Positions 10,307 to 20,192 of a stretch of 64,000 bases of DNA are shown here, piece by piece; within the stretch, counting starts at the first letter, position 1; each line of letters opens with the position of its first letter. The notes under the pieces are model-generated. The model was given only the letters and a program-made list of their open reading frames with translations. It ran no database searches and was not told where the DNA came from. The position numbers and the translations under genes were made by a program. This stretch comes from Neisseriaceae bacterium (GTDB lineage Bacteria > Pseudomonadota > Gammaproteobacteria > Burkholderiales > Neisseriaceae), in NCBI GenBank assembly GCA_017991555.1, contig JAGOQM010000001.1:397434-461433 (forward strand). The letters are read 5' to 3'.

Positions 10307-11251
10307 ATGAAAGTTGTGATTGCCCTAGGCGGGAACGCCTTACAAAAACGTGGTGAAGTCATGAGCGCACAAAACCAACGCGCCAACGTGGTCATTGCCT
10401 GCCAACAGCTGGCCAAAGTCCACGCCCTAGGCCACCAAATGGTCTTGGCCCACGGCAATGGCCCACAGGTTGGCCTATTGGGCTTACAAAATGACGCCTA
10501 CAGCCGCCACGTTGACCCTAAGGTCACCCCATACCCACTAGACGTATTGGGCGCCGAAACCCAGGGCATGATCGGCTACATGCTGGCCCAAGAATTGGCC
10601 AACAACCTGCCCGCCGGCAGTCACATCACCAACGTCCTGACCCAAACCTTAGTGGATCCACAGGATCCTGCCTTCCAAAACCCCACCAAGTTTGTGGGCC
10701 CGGTTTACAGCCAAGCCGAAGCCGAAAAGCTGGCCGCCGAACAGGGCTGGCAAATTAAGGCCGACGGCGCCTACTTCCGCCGCGTGGTCGCCAGCCCACA
10801 GCCGCAGGCGATTAATGAGCTCAGCCAAATTAAGCTGCTGATCGACAACCAGAACATCGTGATCGCCGTCGGCGGCGGTGGCATCCCGGTGATCAAAGAC
10901 GGCCAACGACTGACCGGCATTGAAGCCGTCATCGACAAAGACCTGGCTTCTGGCCTACTGGCGCACAACATTACCGCCGAATACTTCATCATTGCCACTG
11001 ACGTCACCGCCGTAATGGTGAACTGGGGCACGCCCGAGCAAAAAGCCATTCGCTACGCCCACCCAGACGCGCTGATGGCCATGGATTTTGCCAGCGGCAG
11101 CATGGGCCCCAAAGTTGCGGCCGCTTGCGCCTTTGCTAAGGCTTCAGGCCAAACCGCCGTGATCGGCGCCTTAGAAGACATCACCAAGATGCTCGAGCAG
11201 CAAGCAGGCACCCTCATCAGCACCGAGTTTGAAGGCATTACCTACGCCTAA
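10307..11251 (+). CDS. arcC: Carbamate kinase
   Basis: Carbamate kinase makes ATP from carbamoyl phosphate and ADP. The 314-residue protein belongs to the amino acid kinase fold and shows [12 protein letters not shown] at the N-terminus, [13 protein letters not shown], and AVGGGGIPV with the following ASGLLAHNI segment. Usual partners arcA (arginine deiminase) and arcB (ornithine carbamoyltransferase) are not in this window, so its carbamoyl phosphate source is not apparent. An AAGGA box precedes the ATG, and a strong terminator follows. Confidence 0.95.
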   Translation: MKVVIALGGNALQKRGEVMSAQNQRANVVIACQQLAKVHALGHQMVLAHGNGPQVGLLGLQNDAYSRHVDPKVTPYPLDVLGAETQGMIGYMLAQELANNLPAGSHITNVLTQTLVDPQDPAFQNPTKFVGPVYSQAEAEKLAAEQGWQIKADGAYFRRVVASPQPQAINELSQIKLLIDNQNIVIAVGGGGIPVIKDGQRLTGIEAVIDKDLASGLLAHNITAEYFIIATDVTAVMVNWGTPEQKAIRYAHPDALMAMDFASGSMGPKVAAACAFAKASGQTAVIGALEDITKMLEQQAGTLISTEFEGITYA

Positions 11252-11258
11252 TCACCCA

Positions 11259-11295
11259 CCCGAACCGTCGCCACTCTGCGGTTCGGGTTTATTTT
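11259..11295 (+). terminator. Rho-independent terminator after arcC
   Basis: A perfect 9-bp stem pairs CCCGAACCG (11259-11267) with CGGTTCGGG (11279-11287), followed by TTTATTTT. Confidence 0.9.
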
Positions 11296-11389
11296 GGCCA
11301 CCTAGCGCATTTTTGTGCTAAAGCAAGGTCAAACACCCAAAACATAGGTAGAATACCCAAGTTAAATTTTTGCTTTATTAAGGATGACT

Positions 11390-12049
11390 ATGCACACCAA
11401 AGTACGCGTATGGGATGCCCCTACCCGAATTTTCCATTGGCTTTTGGCCTTGAGCATTCCCGCCATGTGGTGGACCGCCACCACCGGCGGCTCTTGGCTA
11501 ACCTGGCACAAACGCCTGGGACTACTGGTGTGTGCCTTAATTATTTTCCGCATTTTATGGGGTTTTGGCGGCAGCCAAACCGCTCGCTTTAGCAATTTCT
11601 TGCAGGGTAAAAGCGGCATGCAACGCTATTTAAAAGGCCAAATGCCCGAACATGAACAGCCGGGCCATAATCCAGTGGGCGCACTCAGCGTATTAATCTT
11701 ATTGGGTATGGTGGCGACACAGCTGATTACTGGCCTATTTGCGCCCGACAACAACACCTGGTTGAATCCTGGCTATCTAAACCACTTAGTGAGCGAAGCA
11801 ACCGCCAGCACCATGTATCGCATTCACTTAACCTTATTTTGGGTTTTGGTGGGCGTGATTGCCCTACACATCGTGGCTGTATTTGGCTACCTCATCATCA
11901 AAAAACACAATTTGATTCGCCCAATGATTACTGGCTTTAAGACCCTCACTCAGCCGGTTAACCCACCGCTCAAATTTGCGGGCTGGGGCATGTTTGTGCT
12001 GTGCGTGGCCATTAGTGCGGCGCTGGTTTATCTGATTGCCAATGCCTGA
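11390..12049 (+). CDS. Cytochrome b561/hydrogenase b-type cytochrome family membrane protein
   Basis: This integral membrane protein (219 residues from the chosen start) begins with VRVWDAPTRIFHWLLA, the usual opening of the bacterial cytochrome b561 / Ni-Fe hydrogenase b-subunit family. Histidines in FHW, WHKRLG, YRIHLT and ALHIVA sit in or beside four predicted membrane helices and are candidate heme ligands. I chose the ATG at 11390 because AAGGA (11380-11384) lies 5 bases before it; that box overlaps the alternative ATG at 11384. The electron donor and acceptor are unknown. The next gene encodes a small exported protein 58 bases downstream. Confidence 0.85.
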   Translation: MHTKVRVWDAPTRIFHWLLALSIPAMWWTATTGGSWLTWHKRLGLLVCALIIFRILWGFGGSQTARFSNFLQGKSGMQRYLKGQMPEHEQPGHNPVGALSVLILLGMVATQLITGLFAPDNNTWLNPGYLNHLVSEATASTMYRIHLTLFWVLVGVIALHIVAVFGYLIIKKHNLIRPMITGFKTLTQPVNPPLKFAGWGMFVLCVAISAALVYLIANA

Positions 12050-12107
12050 ACTTAAGTCCATTATGAGGGTCATAACCCTATGATCCTTAAATGGAAGAGG
12101 AAGCACC

Positions 12108-12464
12108 ATGAAGCATCTTATGTTAACCAGCACCGTCGCTGCGTTCTGTAGCCTTGGCTTCAGCACCTTGGCCCTAGCGGAAGAAGCCCCCACGCCCTAC
12201 AACCTGAGCACGGAACCGGCCAGCACCGCTTGGCAAGCCACGCCGCTGGTGGGTGACGCACTGGACGCTCCTAAAGCCGGCGGCGCTCAGGCCAATAGCG
12301 ACCGCAGGCTACGCCCCATCGGCCAGTACAGTGGCCAAAGCAACAGCCGCGGTAAAAACGTGAATGGCGAAGCCATTGTCACCCTCAACAACGACACCCC
12401 TACTGGCGAAGTCCAATTGTTCGGGCAAATCGTCGGCGGCGTCAGCGGCACGCGTACCCGCTAA
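12108..12464 (+). CDS. Small exported protein of unknown function
   Basis: I do not recognise a family. The 118-residue protein has a clear signal peptide: a Lys near the start, a hydrophobic stretch, and a likely cleavage after ALA near residue 24. The mature part is low in cysteine and begins with Pro/Thr-rich sequence. It ends with a compact segment containing GEAIVTLNNDTPTGEVQLFG and a terminal GTRTR. A good ribosome site (AGAGGAAG) precedes the ATG. It follows a b-type cytochrome gene in the same direction and has its own terminator, so the two may be cotranscribed, but a functional link is only inferred. Confidence 0.7.
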   Translation: MKHLMLTSTVAAFCSLGFSTLALAEEAPTPYNLSTEPASTAWQATPLVGDALDAPKAGGAQANSDRRLRPIGQYSGQSNSRGKNVNGEAIVTLNNDTPTGEVQLFGQIVGGVSGTRTR

Positions 12465-12492
12465 AGCCAGCCGCCTCACCACGCCCGTCACC

Positions 12493-12515
12493 ACCCCTGC
12501 TTGCAGGGGTTTTTC
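12493..12515 (+). terminator. Rho-independent terminator after the small exported protein
   Basis: A 7-bp stem ACCCCTG (12493-12499) with CAGGGGT (12504-12510) has a CTTG loop and is followed by TTTTTCTT. Confidence 0.88.
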
Positions 12516-12570
12516 TTGGCCAACCGCCCACGCAGCAAAGCTTGCCCCCTGAAAAAGCCAACCCAACCGT

Positions 12571-12584
12571 TGTCTATTTAGACA
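12571..12584. promoter_or_regulatory. Palindromic operator candidate upstream of leuC
   Basis: TGTCTATTTAGACA is a perfect inverted repeat (TGTCTA-N2-TAGACA). Two more half-sites TAGACA occur at 12593-12598 and 12664-12669, all upstream of the likely leuC promoter. This fits a binding site for a dimeric regulator, which is inference. The 295-bp gap 12465-12759 otherwise holds a terminator and the promoter. Confidence 0.4.
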
Positions 12585-12685
12585 CAACATTATAGACATA
12601 TAGTCCAAATAAACGCCATTCTGTATAAAAAATTGCGCCAAACCACCTTAATTAAAAATATTTTAGACATTTTGATTAATAGGGC

Positions 12686-12715
12686 TTGAACTGTGCCCCT
12701 ATTTGCGCTTAATAT
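12686..12715 (+). promoter_or_regulatory. Putative sigma-70 promoter of leuC
   Basis: TTGAAC (12686-12691), an 18-base spacer and TAATAT (12710-12715) lie 45 bases before the leuC ATG. Confidence 0.45.
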
Positions 12716-12759
12716 CAAGGTATCAACTCAAACATAACAAACAAAACACTAGGATAGAC

Positions 12760-14175
12760 ATGAACCCAAATACGCTATACGACAAACTTTGGCACAGCCA
12801 TGTGGTGCAAGAAGAAGCTGATGGCACCGTGCTTTTGTACATTGATAGACATCTTGTCCATGAAGTAACCAGCCCTCAAGCTTTCGAAGGCTTGAAAATG
12901 GCCAATCGTCCGTTATGGCGTAAGAACAGTATTGTCGCAACCGCCGACCACAACACCCCAACCGACCATTGGGATGAGGGCATTAAAGACCCTATTTCCA
13001 AACTGCAAGTCGACACCCTAAACGACAACATTTTGTCTTTTGGTGCGCTGGCCTACTTCCCGTTTAAAGACGAAGGCCAAGGCATCGTGCACGTGATGGG
13101 CCCAGAGCAAGGCGCCACCCTACCCGGCATGACCGTGGTTTGTGGTGACTCGCACACGTCGACCCACGGCGCTTTTGGCGCCTTGGCCCACGGCATTGGC
13201 ACCAGCGAAGTGGAACATGTGATGGCCACCCAGTGCATCACTGCCAAAAAATCCAAGAACATGATGATTAAGGTCAACGGCACCCTCAGCGCAGGCGTGA
13301 CCGCCAAAGACATGGCCTTGTACATCATTGGCCAAATTGGCACCGCCGGTGGCACGGGCTATGCGATTGAGTTCGCGGGCAGCGCCGTCCAAGATTTGAG
13401 CATGGAAGGCCGCATGACCTTGTGCAACATGGCCATCGAAGCAGGCGCCCGTTCAGGCCTGGTGGCCGTAGACCAAAAAACCATTGATTACGTTAAGGGC
13501 CGCCCGTTTGCTCCTAGCGCCGAACATTGGGACCAGGCCGTGGCCTACTGGCGCACGTTGGTTTCTGACGACGGTGCCCATTTTGACCGCGTGGTTGAGA
13601 TCAACGCGGCCGACATTGCACCGCAGGTGACCTGGGGCACCTCACCCGAAATGGTGTTGGCCATCGACCAGGCCGTACCGAACCCCGCCCAAGCGGCCGA
13701 CGCAACCAAAGAACAGGGCATTAACCGTGCCCTGCAATACATGGGCCTAGAGGCCGATGCGCCGATTAATCAGGTGCCGGTCGACGTGGTGTTCATTGGT
13801 TCTTGCACCAATGGCCGCATTGAAGACCTGCGCGAAGCCGCGGTGGTGGCCAAAGGCCGTCACAAAGCAGACTCGGTCAAACGCGTCATGATTGTGCCCG
13901 GTTCTGGCCTGGTGAAAAAACAGGCAGAGGCAGAAGGCCTAGACGTGATCTTTAAAGACGCGGGCTTTGAATGGCGTGAACCAGGCTGCTCGATGTGCCT
14001 GGCCATGAACGCCGACCGTCTGGCGCCACAAGAACGCTGCGCCTCTACGTCTAACCGAAACTTTGAAGGCCGACAAGGCAACGGCGGCCGCACCCATTTG
14101 GTCAGCCCTGCTATGGCTGCTGCAGCGGCCGTTTGCGGCCATTTTGTGGACGTACGCACTTTAATTAACCAATAA
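12760..14175 (+). CDS. leuC: 3-isopropylmalate dehydratase large subunit LeuC
   Basis: LeuC and LeuD together isomerise 2-isopropylmalate to 3-isopropylmalate in leucine synthesis. The 471-residue protein is an aconitase-type iron-sulfur enzyme. Cluster-ligand cysteines are seen in [12 protein letters not shown] and in [11 protein letters not shown], and the N-terminal part has [13 protein letters not shown] chose the ATG at 12760, which has AGGA 5 bases upstream and matches the family start. Upstream in-frame codons to 12703 overlap the promoter and are not credible. leuD follows after a small lipoprotein gene. Confidence 0.97.
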   Translation: MNPNTLYDKLWHSHVVQEEADGTVLLYIDRHLVHEVTSPQAFEGLKMANRPLWRKNSIVATADHNTPTDHWDEGIKDPISKLQVDTLNDNILSFGALAYFPFKDEGQGIVHVMGPEQGATLPGMTVVCGDSHTSTHGAFGALAHGIGTSEVEHVMATQCITAKKSKNMMIKVNGTLSAGVTAKDMALYIIGQIGTAGGTGYAIEFAGSAVQDLSMEGRMTLCNMAIEAGARSGLVAVDQKTIDYVKGRPFAPSAEHWDQAVAYWRTLVSDDGAHFDRVVEINAADIAPQVTWGTSPEMVLAIDQAVPNPAQAADATKEQGINRALQYMGLEADAPINQVPVDVVFIGSCTNGRIEDLREAAVVAKGRHKADSVKRVMIVPGSGLVKKQAEAEGLDVIFKDAGFEWREPGCSMCLAMNADRLAPQERCASTSNRNFEGRQGNGGRTHLVSPAMAAAAAVCGHFVDVRTLINQ

Positions 14176-14273
14176 AACGCAAAAGCCATAAAAGAGCCTT
14201 TTAAAATTTAAGAATATTCTTTAGAATGAATCGGTACATTAGTACAACCTCTTAAACAAAAAAGGACTCTTTC

Positions 14274-14399
14274 ATGAAAAAAACAATCTTGTTACTTTGT
14301 ACAGCAGCCTTTATTTTGACCGGTTGCAACACCGTTTCTGGTGTGGGTAAAGACATTAAAAGTGGCGGTCAAGCCATCGAAAATGTTGGTGGTAAATAA
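14274..14399 (+). CDS. Entericidin-like small lipoprotein
   Basis: This 41-residue gene is a short lipoprotein. It has MKKTI, a hydrophobic stretch and a lipobox LTGC with the acylated Cys at residue 18. A short mature part carries SGVGKDIKSGGQAIE, the pattern of the entericidin A/B family (the entericidin pair forms an antidote/toxin in enteric bacteria). AAAGGA lies 7 or so bases before the ATG. It sits between leuC and leuD in the same direction, a position I recall for similar genes in Neisseria. Whether it acts in cell lysis or in envelope stress is unknown. Confidence 0.85.
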   Translation: MKKTILLLCTAAFILTGCNTVSGVGKDIKSGGQAIENVGGK

Positions 14400-14445
14400 C
14401 CACGGTTAACCACCCACTAGAAATGCACTGACTGTACGGATACAA

Positions 14446-14470
14446 CAAGGCTGCCTTAAGGGCAGCCTTG
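14446..14470 (+). terminator. Hairpin between the entericidin-like gene and leuD
   Basis: A perfect 10-bp stem pairs CAAGGCTGCC (14446-14455) with GGCAGCCTTG (14461-14470). Only CTTT follows, so it is probably a weak terminator or attenuator. It lies 15 bases before leuD, whose ribosome site AAGGA follows directly. Confidence 0.55.
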
Positions 14471-14485
14471 CTTTAAGGACGAAAC

Positions 14486-15127
14486 ATGAAAGCATTCACC
14501 ACCGTAGTGGGCAAAGTTGCCCCCCTAGATCGTGCCAACGTTGACACTGATGCGATCATCCCGAAGCAGTTTCTAAAATCCATTAAGCGCACCGGCTTTG
14601 GCCCCAATTGTTTTGATGAGTGGCGCTATTTGGATCACGGCGAACCCGGCATGGACAACAGCAAGCGCCCGCTCAACCCAGAGTTCAGCCTCAATCAAGC
14701 CCGTTATCAAGGTGCCCAAATTTTGTTGACGCGCGAAAACTTTGGCTGCGGCTCGAGCCGCGAGCATGCACCCTGGGCTTTGGATGACTATGGCTTTAGA
14801 GCCGTCATTGCCCCAAGCTTCGCCGATATTTTCTTCAACAACTGCTATAAAAATGGCCTATTGCCGATTGTTTTAGACGCAGACATCGTTGACCAATTGT
14901 TTCAAAATGTCGCCAGCACCGAAGGCTATTCCCTAACCGTTGATTTAGCCAAGCAACAGGTGGTGACGCCAGATGGCCAAACATTCGCCTTTGACATTAC
15001 CGAACACCGCAAGCATTGCCTGCTGAACGGCCTCGACGAAATCGGCCTAACCCTAGCCCATACCGACGAGATTAAGGCCTTCGAAGCCAAGCACAAAGCC
15101 AGCCAACCATGGTTGTACCAAGCCTAA
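14486..15127 (+). CDS. leuD: 3-isopropylmalate dehydratase small subunit LeuD
   Basis: LeuD is the small, swivelling subunit of isopropylmalate isomerase and works with LeuC. The 213-residue protein has the N-terminal [20 protein letters not shown] and the substrate-recognition region [14 protein letters not shown], both typical of LeuD. Length fits the proteobacterial family (about 200-215). A TTTAAGGA ribosome site lies just before the ATG. leuB follows 21 bases later. Confidence 0.97.
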   Translation: MKAFTTVVGKVAPLDRANVDTDAIIPKQFLKSIKRTGFGPNCFDEWRYLDHGEPGMDNSKRPLNPEFSLNQARYQGAQILLTRENFGCGSSREHAPWALDDYGFRAVIAPSFADIFFNNCYKNGLLPIVLDADIVDQLFQNVASTEGYSLTVDLAKQQVVTPDGQTFAFDITEHRKHCLLNGLDEIGLTLAHTDEIKAFEAKHKASQPWLYQA

Positions 15128-15148
15128 ACCCACTAAAGAAAGCGTTTC

Positions 15149-16228
<1,080 letters not shown>

Positions 16229-16245
16229 TCGGCTTAAACCTTCCC

Positions 16246-16281
16246 AGCCCTTATGGTCATGCGACTGTAAGGGCTATTTTT
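16246..16281 (+). terminator. Rho-independent terminator after leuB
   Basis: An 8-bp stem AGCCCTTA (16246-16253) with TAAGGGCT (16268-16275) is followed by ATTTTT. Confidence 0.85.
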
Positions 16282-16322
16282 AATGATGGCGACCAGCCCC
16301 AGGTCTGGTCATCAGACCGTGA

Positions 16323-16436
16323 AAAACCATGGTTTGGTGTGTTATGTAAAACGTATTTCACTGGTGCCGACCTTCTGACAGTGTATCCCTTAGGTGGTGA
16401 GTTTAAATAACCTGATCATCACCAAACCATGGTTTT
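16323..16436. repeat. Inverted repeat pair with palindromic arms upstream of pqiA
   Basis: A perfect 17-bp inverted repeat has arms at 16323-16339 and 16420-16436. Each arm contains the 12-bp palindrome AAACCATGGTTT (16324-16335 and 16424-16435), exactly 100 bases apart. Another small hairpin, GGTCTG with CAGACC, is at 16302-16318. It may be a pair of operators or a small remnant element. The remaining 16437-16690 sequence is AT-rich and carries no gene; it presumably holds the pqiA promoter. Confidence 0.5.
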
Positions 16437-16690
16437 CCTTGACTCATAACCGTCATTTAAGACCCACCTACACCCAACCAAAATACCGTCAGTTACTCAC
16501 CACAATCTAGCCAACCCAAACCCAAACACCATAGTCACAGTATAAAACCACACCCCTCAATCAGACCTTAATCCTATAGGCTTTTCTATACGCCTAGCTT
16601 TAAAATAAAACCATCAACTTTAGCGGTTTAAAGCCTACACAAGATGACCCTCTATCTATTTTGGCCGCAATTCATTAAAATGACAGGCTT

Positions 16691-17983
16691 ATGATAAAGA
16701 ACATGTTGACCCACTGGCGATTATCTTACCAGCATCCGCGCATGGCACAGGCAACGCTACCTGCGCACGCCGTCGCCTGCCCTGACTGCGGGCTTAAGGT
16801 TGACTTGCCAGACATGCATCAAGGCCAAAGCTGTGGCTGCCCTCGCTGCGGCTATGCCTTGGTGCGCATCGAATACAATCCGTACTCTGGCCCCATTTCT
16901 TATGCGCTCGCCAGCCTAGTTTTGCTGTGGCTTTCGGCCTGGTTTTTGTTTATGGGCGCCAACATTGGTGGCTCCAAGATAGAAATCAGCCTGGTTGGCG
17001 TGATGAACATTTTGCACCAACAGGATTACGGCTATTTGGCCAACGCCACGCTGGTGCTGGTCTTTTTGACGCCTTTAATTTTTTCGCTGTTAAGCATCTA
17101 TGTATTCACCGCGCTGCGCCTGCGTAAAGTGGTGCCCTATATGCCCCAGGCCATCAAAATCCTAATGCACTTGAAGCCTTGGATTATGGTGGACGTGTTC
17201 ATCGTCTCGGTTTTGGTGGCGTCGGTTAAAATGCAATCCTTAGCCCTGCTGTCCTTTGGGCCCGGCTTTTGGCTAGTGGCGGCGTTGTCTATTTGCCTGA
17301 TTCGCACTTCATTTTTCGTACGCGCCCACTGGGCACACGCCCAGGTGCTGATGCTACAGCAACGCCCCCTACCCAATCACGAAGTGGGGAACATTAGCTG
17401 TACCGACTGCTATTTTTCCAATCCAGCCGAACACAGCCATTGCCAAGTGTGCGCAAGCAAGCTGTCGCGGCGCAAGCCCAAAAGCATACAAAAGGCCACG
17501 GCGCTCTTGATTGGGGCGGCCATCTTATACCTTCCGGCCAATATTTTGCCGATCATGATCACCAAGAGCGTCTTTTTTTATCAGGCCTCAAACATCTTAG
17601 ACGGCGTGGTGACCCTATGGCAAAGTGGCGATGCGCCCATTGCCATCATTATTTTTGTCGCCAGTATTTTACTGCCCCTGACCAAAATGATGGCCTTAAT
17701 GCTATTATTATTAAGTGCCAATTACAAACCAATCGCATCAGCCAAGCGGTTAACCTCGATCTATCGTTTTATTGAGTTTGTTGGCCGCTGGTCGATGATC
17801 GACGTCTTCGTCATCATCATCTTAATGGCCCTGCTGCAAGTTCCTTTAGCGACCATCCTGCCTGGTCCTGCTGTGGTGTATTTTTGCGCGGTGGTTTTTA
17901 TCAGCATGGTCGCCGCCATGGTTTTTGACATTCGCTTAATTTGGGACAAGCATGACGCCCAAGAAACAGGTACCTCTTTATGA
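16691..17983 (+). CDS. pqiA: Intermembrane transport protein PqiA
   Basis: PqiA is the inner-membrane part of the Pqi system, which moves lipids between inner and outer membrane. The 430-residue protein has two homologous halves. Each has a zinc-ribbon-like cysteine cluster (CPDCGL...CGCPRCGY near the start, CTDCYF...CQVCASK near residue 240) followed by about four membrane helices. Both halves retain the family's LPANILP or equivalent segment. The stop overlaps the pqiB start as ATGA. The upstream non-coding region is long (462 bp) and holds an inverted repeat. Confidence 0.93.
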   Translation: MIKNMLTHWRLSYQHPRMAQATLPAHAVACPDCGLKVDLPDMHQGQSCGCPRCGYALVRIEYNPYSGPISYALASLVLLWLSAWFLFMGANIGGSKIEISLVGVMNILHQQDYGYLANATLVLVFLTPLIFSLLSIYVFTALRLRKVVPYMPQAIKILMHLKPWIMVDVFIVSVLVASVKMQSLALLSFGPGFWLVAALSICLIRTSFFVRAHWAHAQVLMLQQRPLPNHEVGNISCTDCYFSNPAEHSHCQVCASKLSRRKPKSIQKATALLIGAAILYLPANILPIMITKSVFFYQASNILDGVVTLWQSGDAPIAIIIFVASILLPLTKMMALMLLLLSANYKPIASAKRLTSIYRFIEFVGRWSMIDVFVIIILMALLQVPLATILPGPAVVYFCAVVFISMVAAMVFDIRLIWDKHDAQETGTSL

Positions 17984-19626
17984 CTCAATCTGATCAACCC
18001 AACACCCCGCCCAAAGACAACGAGGCCGTCCAGGTCACGGCCAATAAATTTATTTCTGTGGTGTGGATCATTCCGCTGATTGCCTTGATCACCGGTGGCT
18101 GGCTTTTGATGAACCACATCAAAACCATTGGGCCTGAAGTCACCCTTAGAATGAACAGCGCCGAGGGCATTCAAGTCGACCAAACCGTGGTCAAAATCCT
18201 CAGCGTTGAGGTGGGCCGCGTCACCAGCATCAACCTTCGGCCCGGTAACGATGGCGTGGAAGTAAAAGCCCGCCTTAAGGCCGGCATGGAAGAATACATG
18301 CGTACTGACACCAAGTTCTGGGTGGTCAAACCACGCATTGGCCTAGAAGGCATTACCGGTTTGGGCACCTTGGTTTCTGGCTCCTACATCGAGTTTGCAC
18401 CAGGCAAAGACGCGGCCGAACAAGACACCTTTGTGGTGTCAGAAGACCCGCCCAGCATGGTGTCGAACAAGCCTGGCCTGAGCCTCAAGCTCAGCGGCCA
18501 AGACAGCCGTATGCTGCCCGTGGGCAACCCTATTTTATACCGCGACATCACCGTGGGCCGAATTGAACGCGCCGACTTTAACCCTAAAGACGAAACCATT
18601 AACTACGAGATCTTCATCAATAAACCGTATGATGAAATGATTGGTAAGAATACCCAATTCTGGGTGTTGAACGGCTTTGACATTCAGGCCACTGGCGCCG
18701 GCATCAAGATTCGTTCAGGCCCGATTACCTCACTCATCAACGGCGCCATTAGCTTCTCTTCACCTAAGGAAATCGGCAAAGGCAGCACGGTTAAAAATGG
18801 GCAAGAGTTTGTCTTGTATTCAGACGTAGACAAAGTCCTACAGCAACCCTCTGAACGCGCGCTGTACTATGTGGCGGTCTTTGAACAGTCAATCCGCGGC
18901 CTTGAAGCCGGCGCCGACATTCAGTTCCAAGGGGTCAACATTGGCTCGGTTAGCCAAGTGCCCTTCTTTGAACGCAATGACAGCTTAAACATGTTCCACA
19001 GCGGCAAGATTCCGGTGTTGCTACGCATCGAGCCTGGCAGCATGGAGCTTAACGCCGACGAGCAAAGCCAACAAGAATGGCTGAAGCGCTTCGAACTGGC
19101 CATTGAGCAAGGGCTGACAGCCAAGCTTGAAAGCAACAGCCTCATCACCGGCTCGTTGTTTGTGGAGCTGAGCCAGCAGCCACAAAACCGTGCCAACCGC
19201 ACGCGCCAACAGTATCATGGCTACACCATGATTCCCACGGCGGCTTCGGGACTTGCTCGCCTAGAAGACCAGATCATCGCCCTCTTAGACAAGCTTAACA
19301 ACCTGCCGATCGAGAAAAGCATGACCGAACTCAATGGCACGCTAAATGAGTTGAAGCTGACCTTGAACAGCGTCAACAAGGTGATCGACAGCGACGAAAC
19401 CCGCAACCTACCCAAGCAGCTGAATCAAACCATGCGTCAGGTTGAAACCCTACTTAAAGGCGTGTCGCCAGACGCCCCGATTTACCAAGAGGCGCAGGAA
19501 ACCATTAAGCAAATCAACCAAACGCTACAAGAGGTTAAGCCGGTGATTCGGACCCTCAACGAAAAACCCAACGCGTTAATTTTTAACAACAAACAGGTTG
19601 ACCCAACCCCGAAAGGAGCCAAGTAA
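17980..19626 (+). CDS. pqiB: Intermembrane transport protein PqiB (MCE/MlaD family)
   Basis: PqiB forms stacked MCE rings and a long coiled-coil needle that spans the periplasm. The 548-residue protein has one N-terminal membrane helix (VVWIIPLIALITGGWLL). Three MCE domains begin near residues 45, 155 and 285 (GVEVKARLK, EIFINKPY and GVNIGSVSQ segments), and a C-terminal helical region rich in LNNL/LNQT heptads. Its start overlaps pqiA and its end shares a base with pqiC (TAATG), so translation of the three is probably coupled. Confidence 0.94.
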   Translation: MTQSDQPNTPPKDNEAVQVTANKFISVVWIIPLIALITGGWLLMNHIKTIGPEVTLRMNSAEGIQVDQTVVKILSVEVGRVTSINLRPGNDGVEVKARLKAGMEEYMRTDTKFWVVKPRIGLEGITGLGTLVSGSYIEFAPGKDAAEQDTFVVSEDPPSMVSNKPGLSLKLSGQDSRMLPVGNPILYRDITVGRIERADFNPKDETINYEIFINKPYDEMIGKNTQFWVLNGFDIQATGAGIKIRSGPITSLINGAISFSSPKEIGKGSTVKNGQEFVLYSDVDKVLQQPSERALYYVAVFEQSIRGLEAGADIQFQGVNIGSVSQVPFFERNDSLNMFHSGKIPVLLRIEPGSMELNADEQSQQEWLKRFELAIEQGLTAKLESNSLITGSLFVELSQQPQNRANRTRQQYHGYTMIPTAASGLARLEDQIIALLDKLNNLPIEKSMTELNGTLNELKLTLNSVNKVIDSDETRNLPKQLNQTMRQVETLLKGVSPDAPIYQEAQETIKQINQTLQEVKPVIRTLNEKPNALIFNNKQVDPTPKGAK

Positions 19627-20192
19627 TGCGTTATCTTCCTTTATTATTAACGTCATTAGGCTTGCTTAGCGCCTGTGCCAGCAACGCACCGACCTATTAT
19701 CAACTGCCGGTACAGGTATCGGCCACGCCAAGCCAGGCTCAGATCGACTACAGCGTGAAGGTGCGCATGGCCGACTTTTTAAACAGCAGCAGCATGGTGT
19801 ATGAAGTCAGCGACGTAGAAGTGGTGTTGTCGAAGCAAAACCTGTGGGCAGAGAACCCTGAACCCGCCATCGCCCGCAACCTAGCGTACAAGTTGAATCA
19901 GGTGCAAGGCAAGGCTGGCTTTTATACCCGCGGTAGCCGTCCCAATGATATTTTGGTACAGTTAGATCAGTTTCAAGGCAGTCATCATGGCCAAGTTAAG
20001 TTAAGCGGCCAGTTTACGATTCAAACCTCGGGCCTAAGCCCCACTATCCAGCCTTTTAGCATCAGCATTGCGCAAGAAGGCGATGGCTATCGGGCAATGG
20101 TGCAGGCCTTAGATCAAGGTTTGGCGCAGCTGGCACAAACCATTGCCAGCCAGCTCCCCAACAAACCCAATGTAAAAGGATTTTTACTATGA
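19626..20192 (+). CDS. pqiC: Membrane integrity lipoprotein PqiC
   Basis: This 188-residue outer-membrane lipoprotein is of the ABC-type transport auxiliary (DUF330) family and caps the PqiB needle. A signal peptide ends in the lipobox LLSAC (Cys near residue 17), followed by APTYYQLPV, the typical opening of the family. The start codon overlaps the pqiB stop, and the stop overlaps the next gene's start by four bases. Confidence 0.92.
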   Translation: MRYLPLLLTSLGLLSACASNAPTYYQLPVQVSATPSQAQIDYSVKVRMADFLNSSSMVYEVSDVEVVLSKQNLWAENPEPAIARNLAYKLNQVQGKAGFYTRGSRPNDILVQLDQFQGSHHGQVKLSGQFTIQTSGLSPTIQPFSISIAQEGDGYRAMVQALDQGLAQLAQTIASQLPNKPNVKGFLL

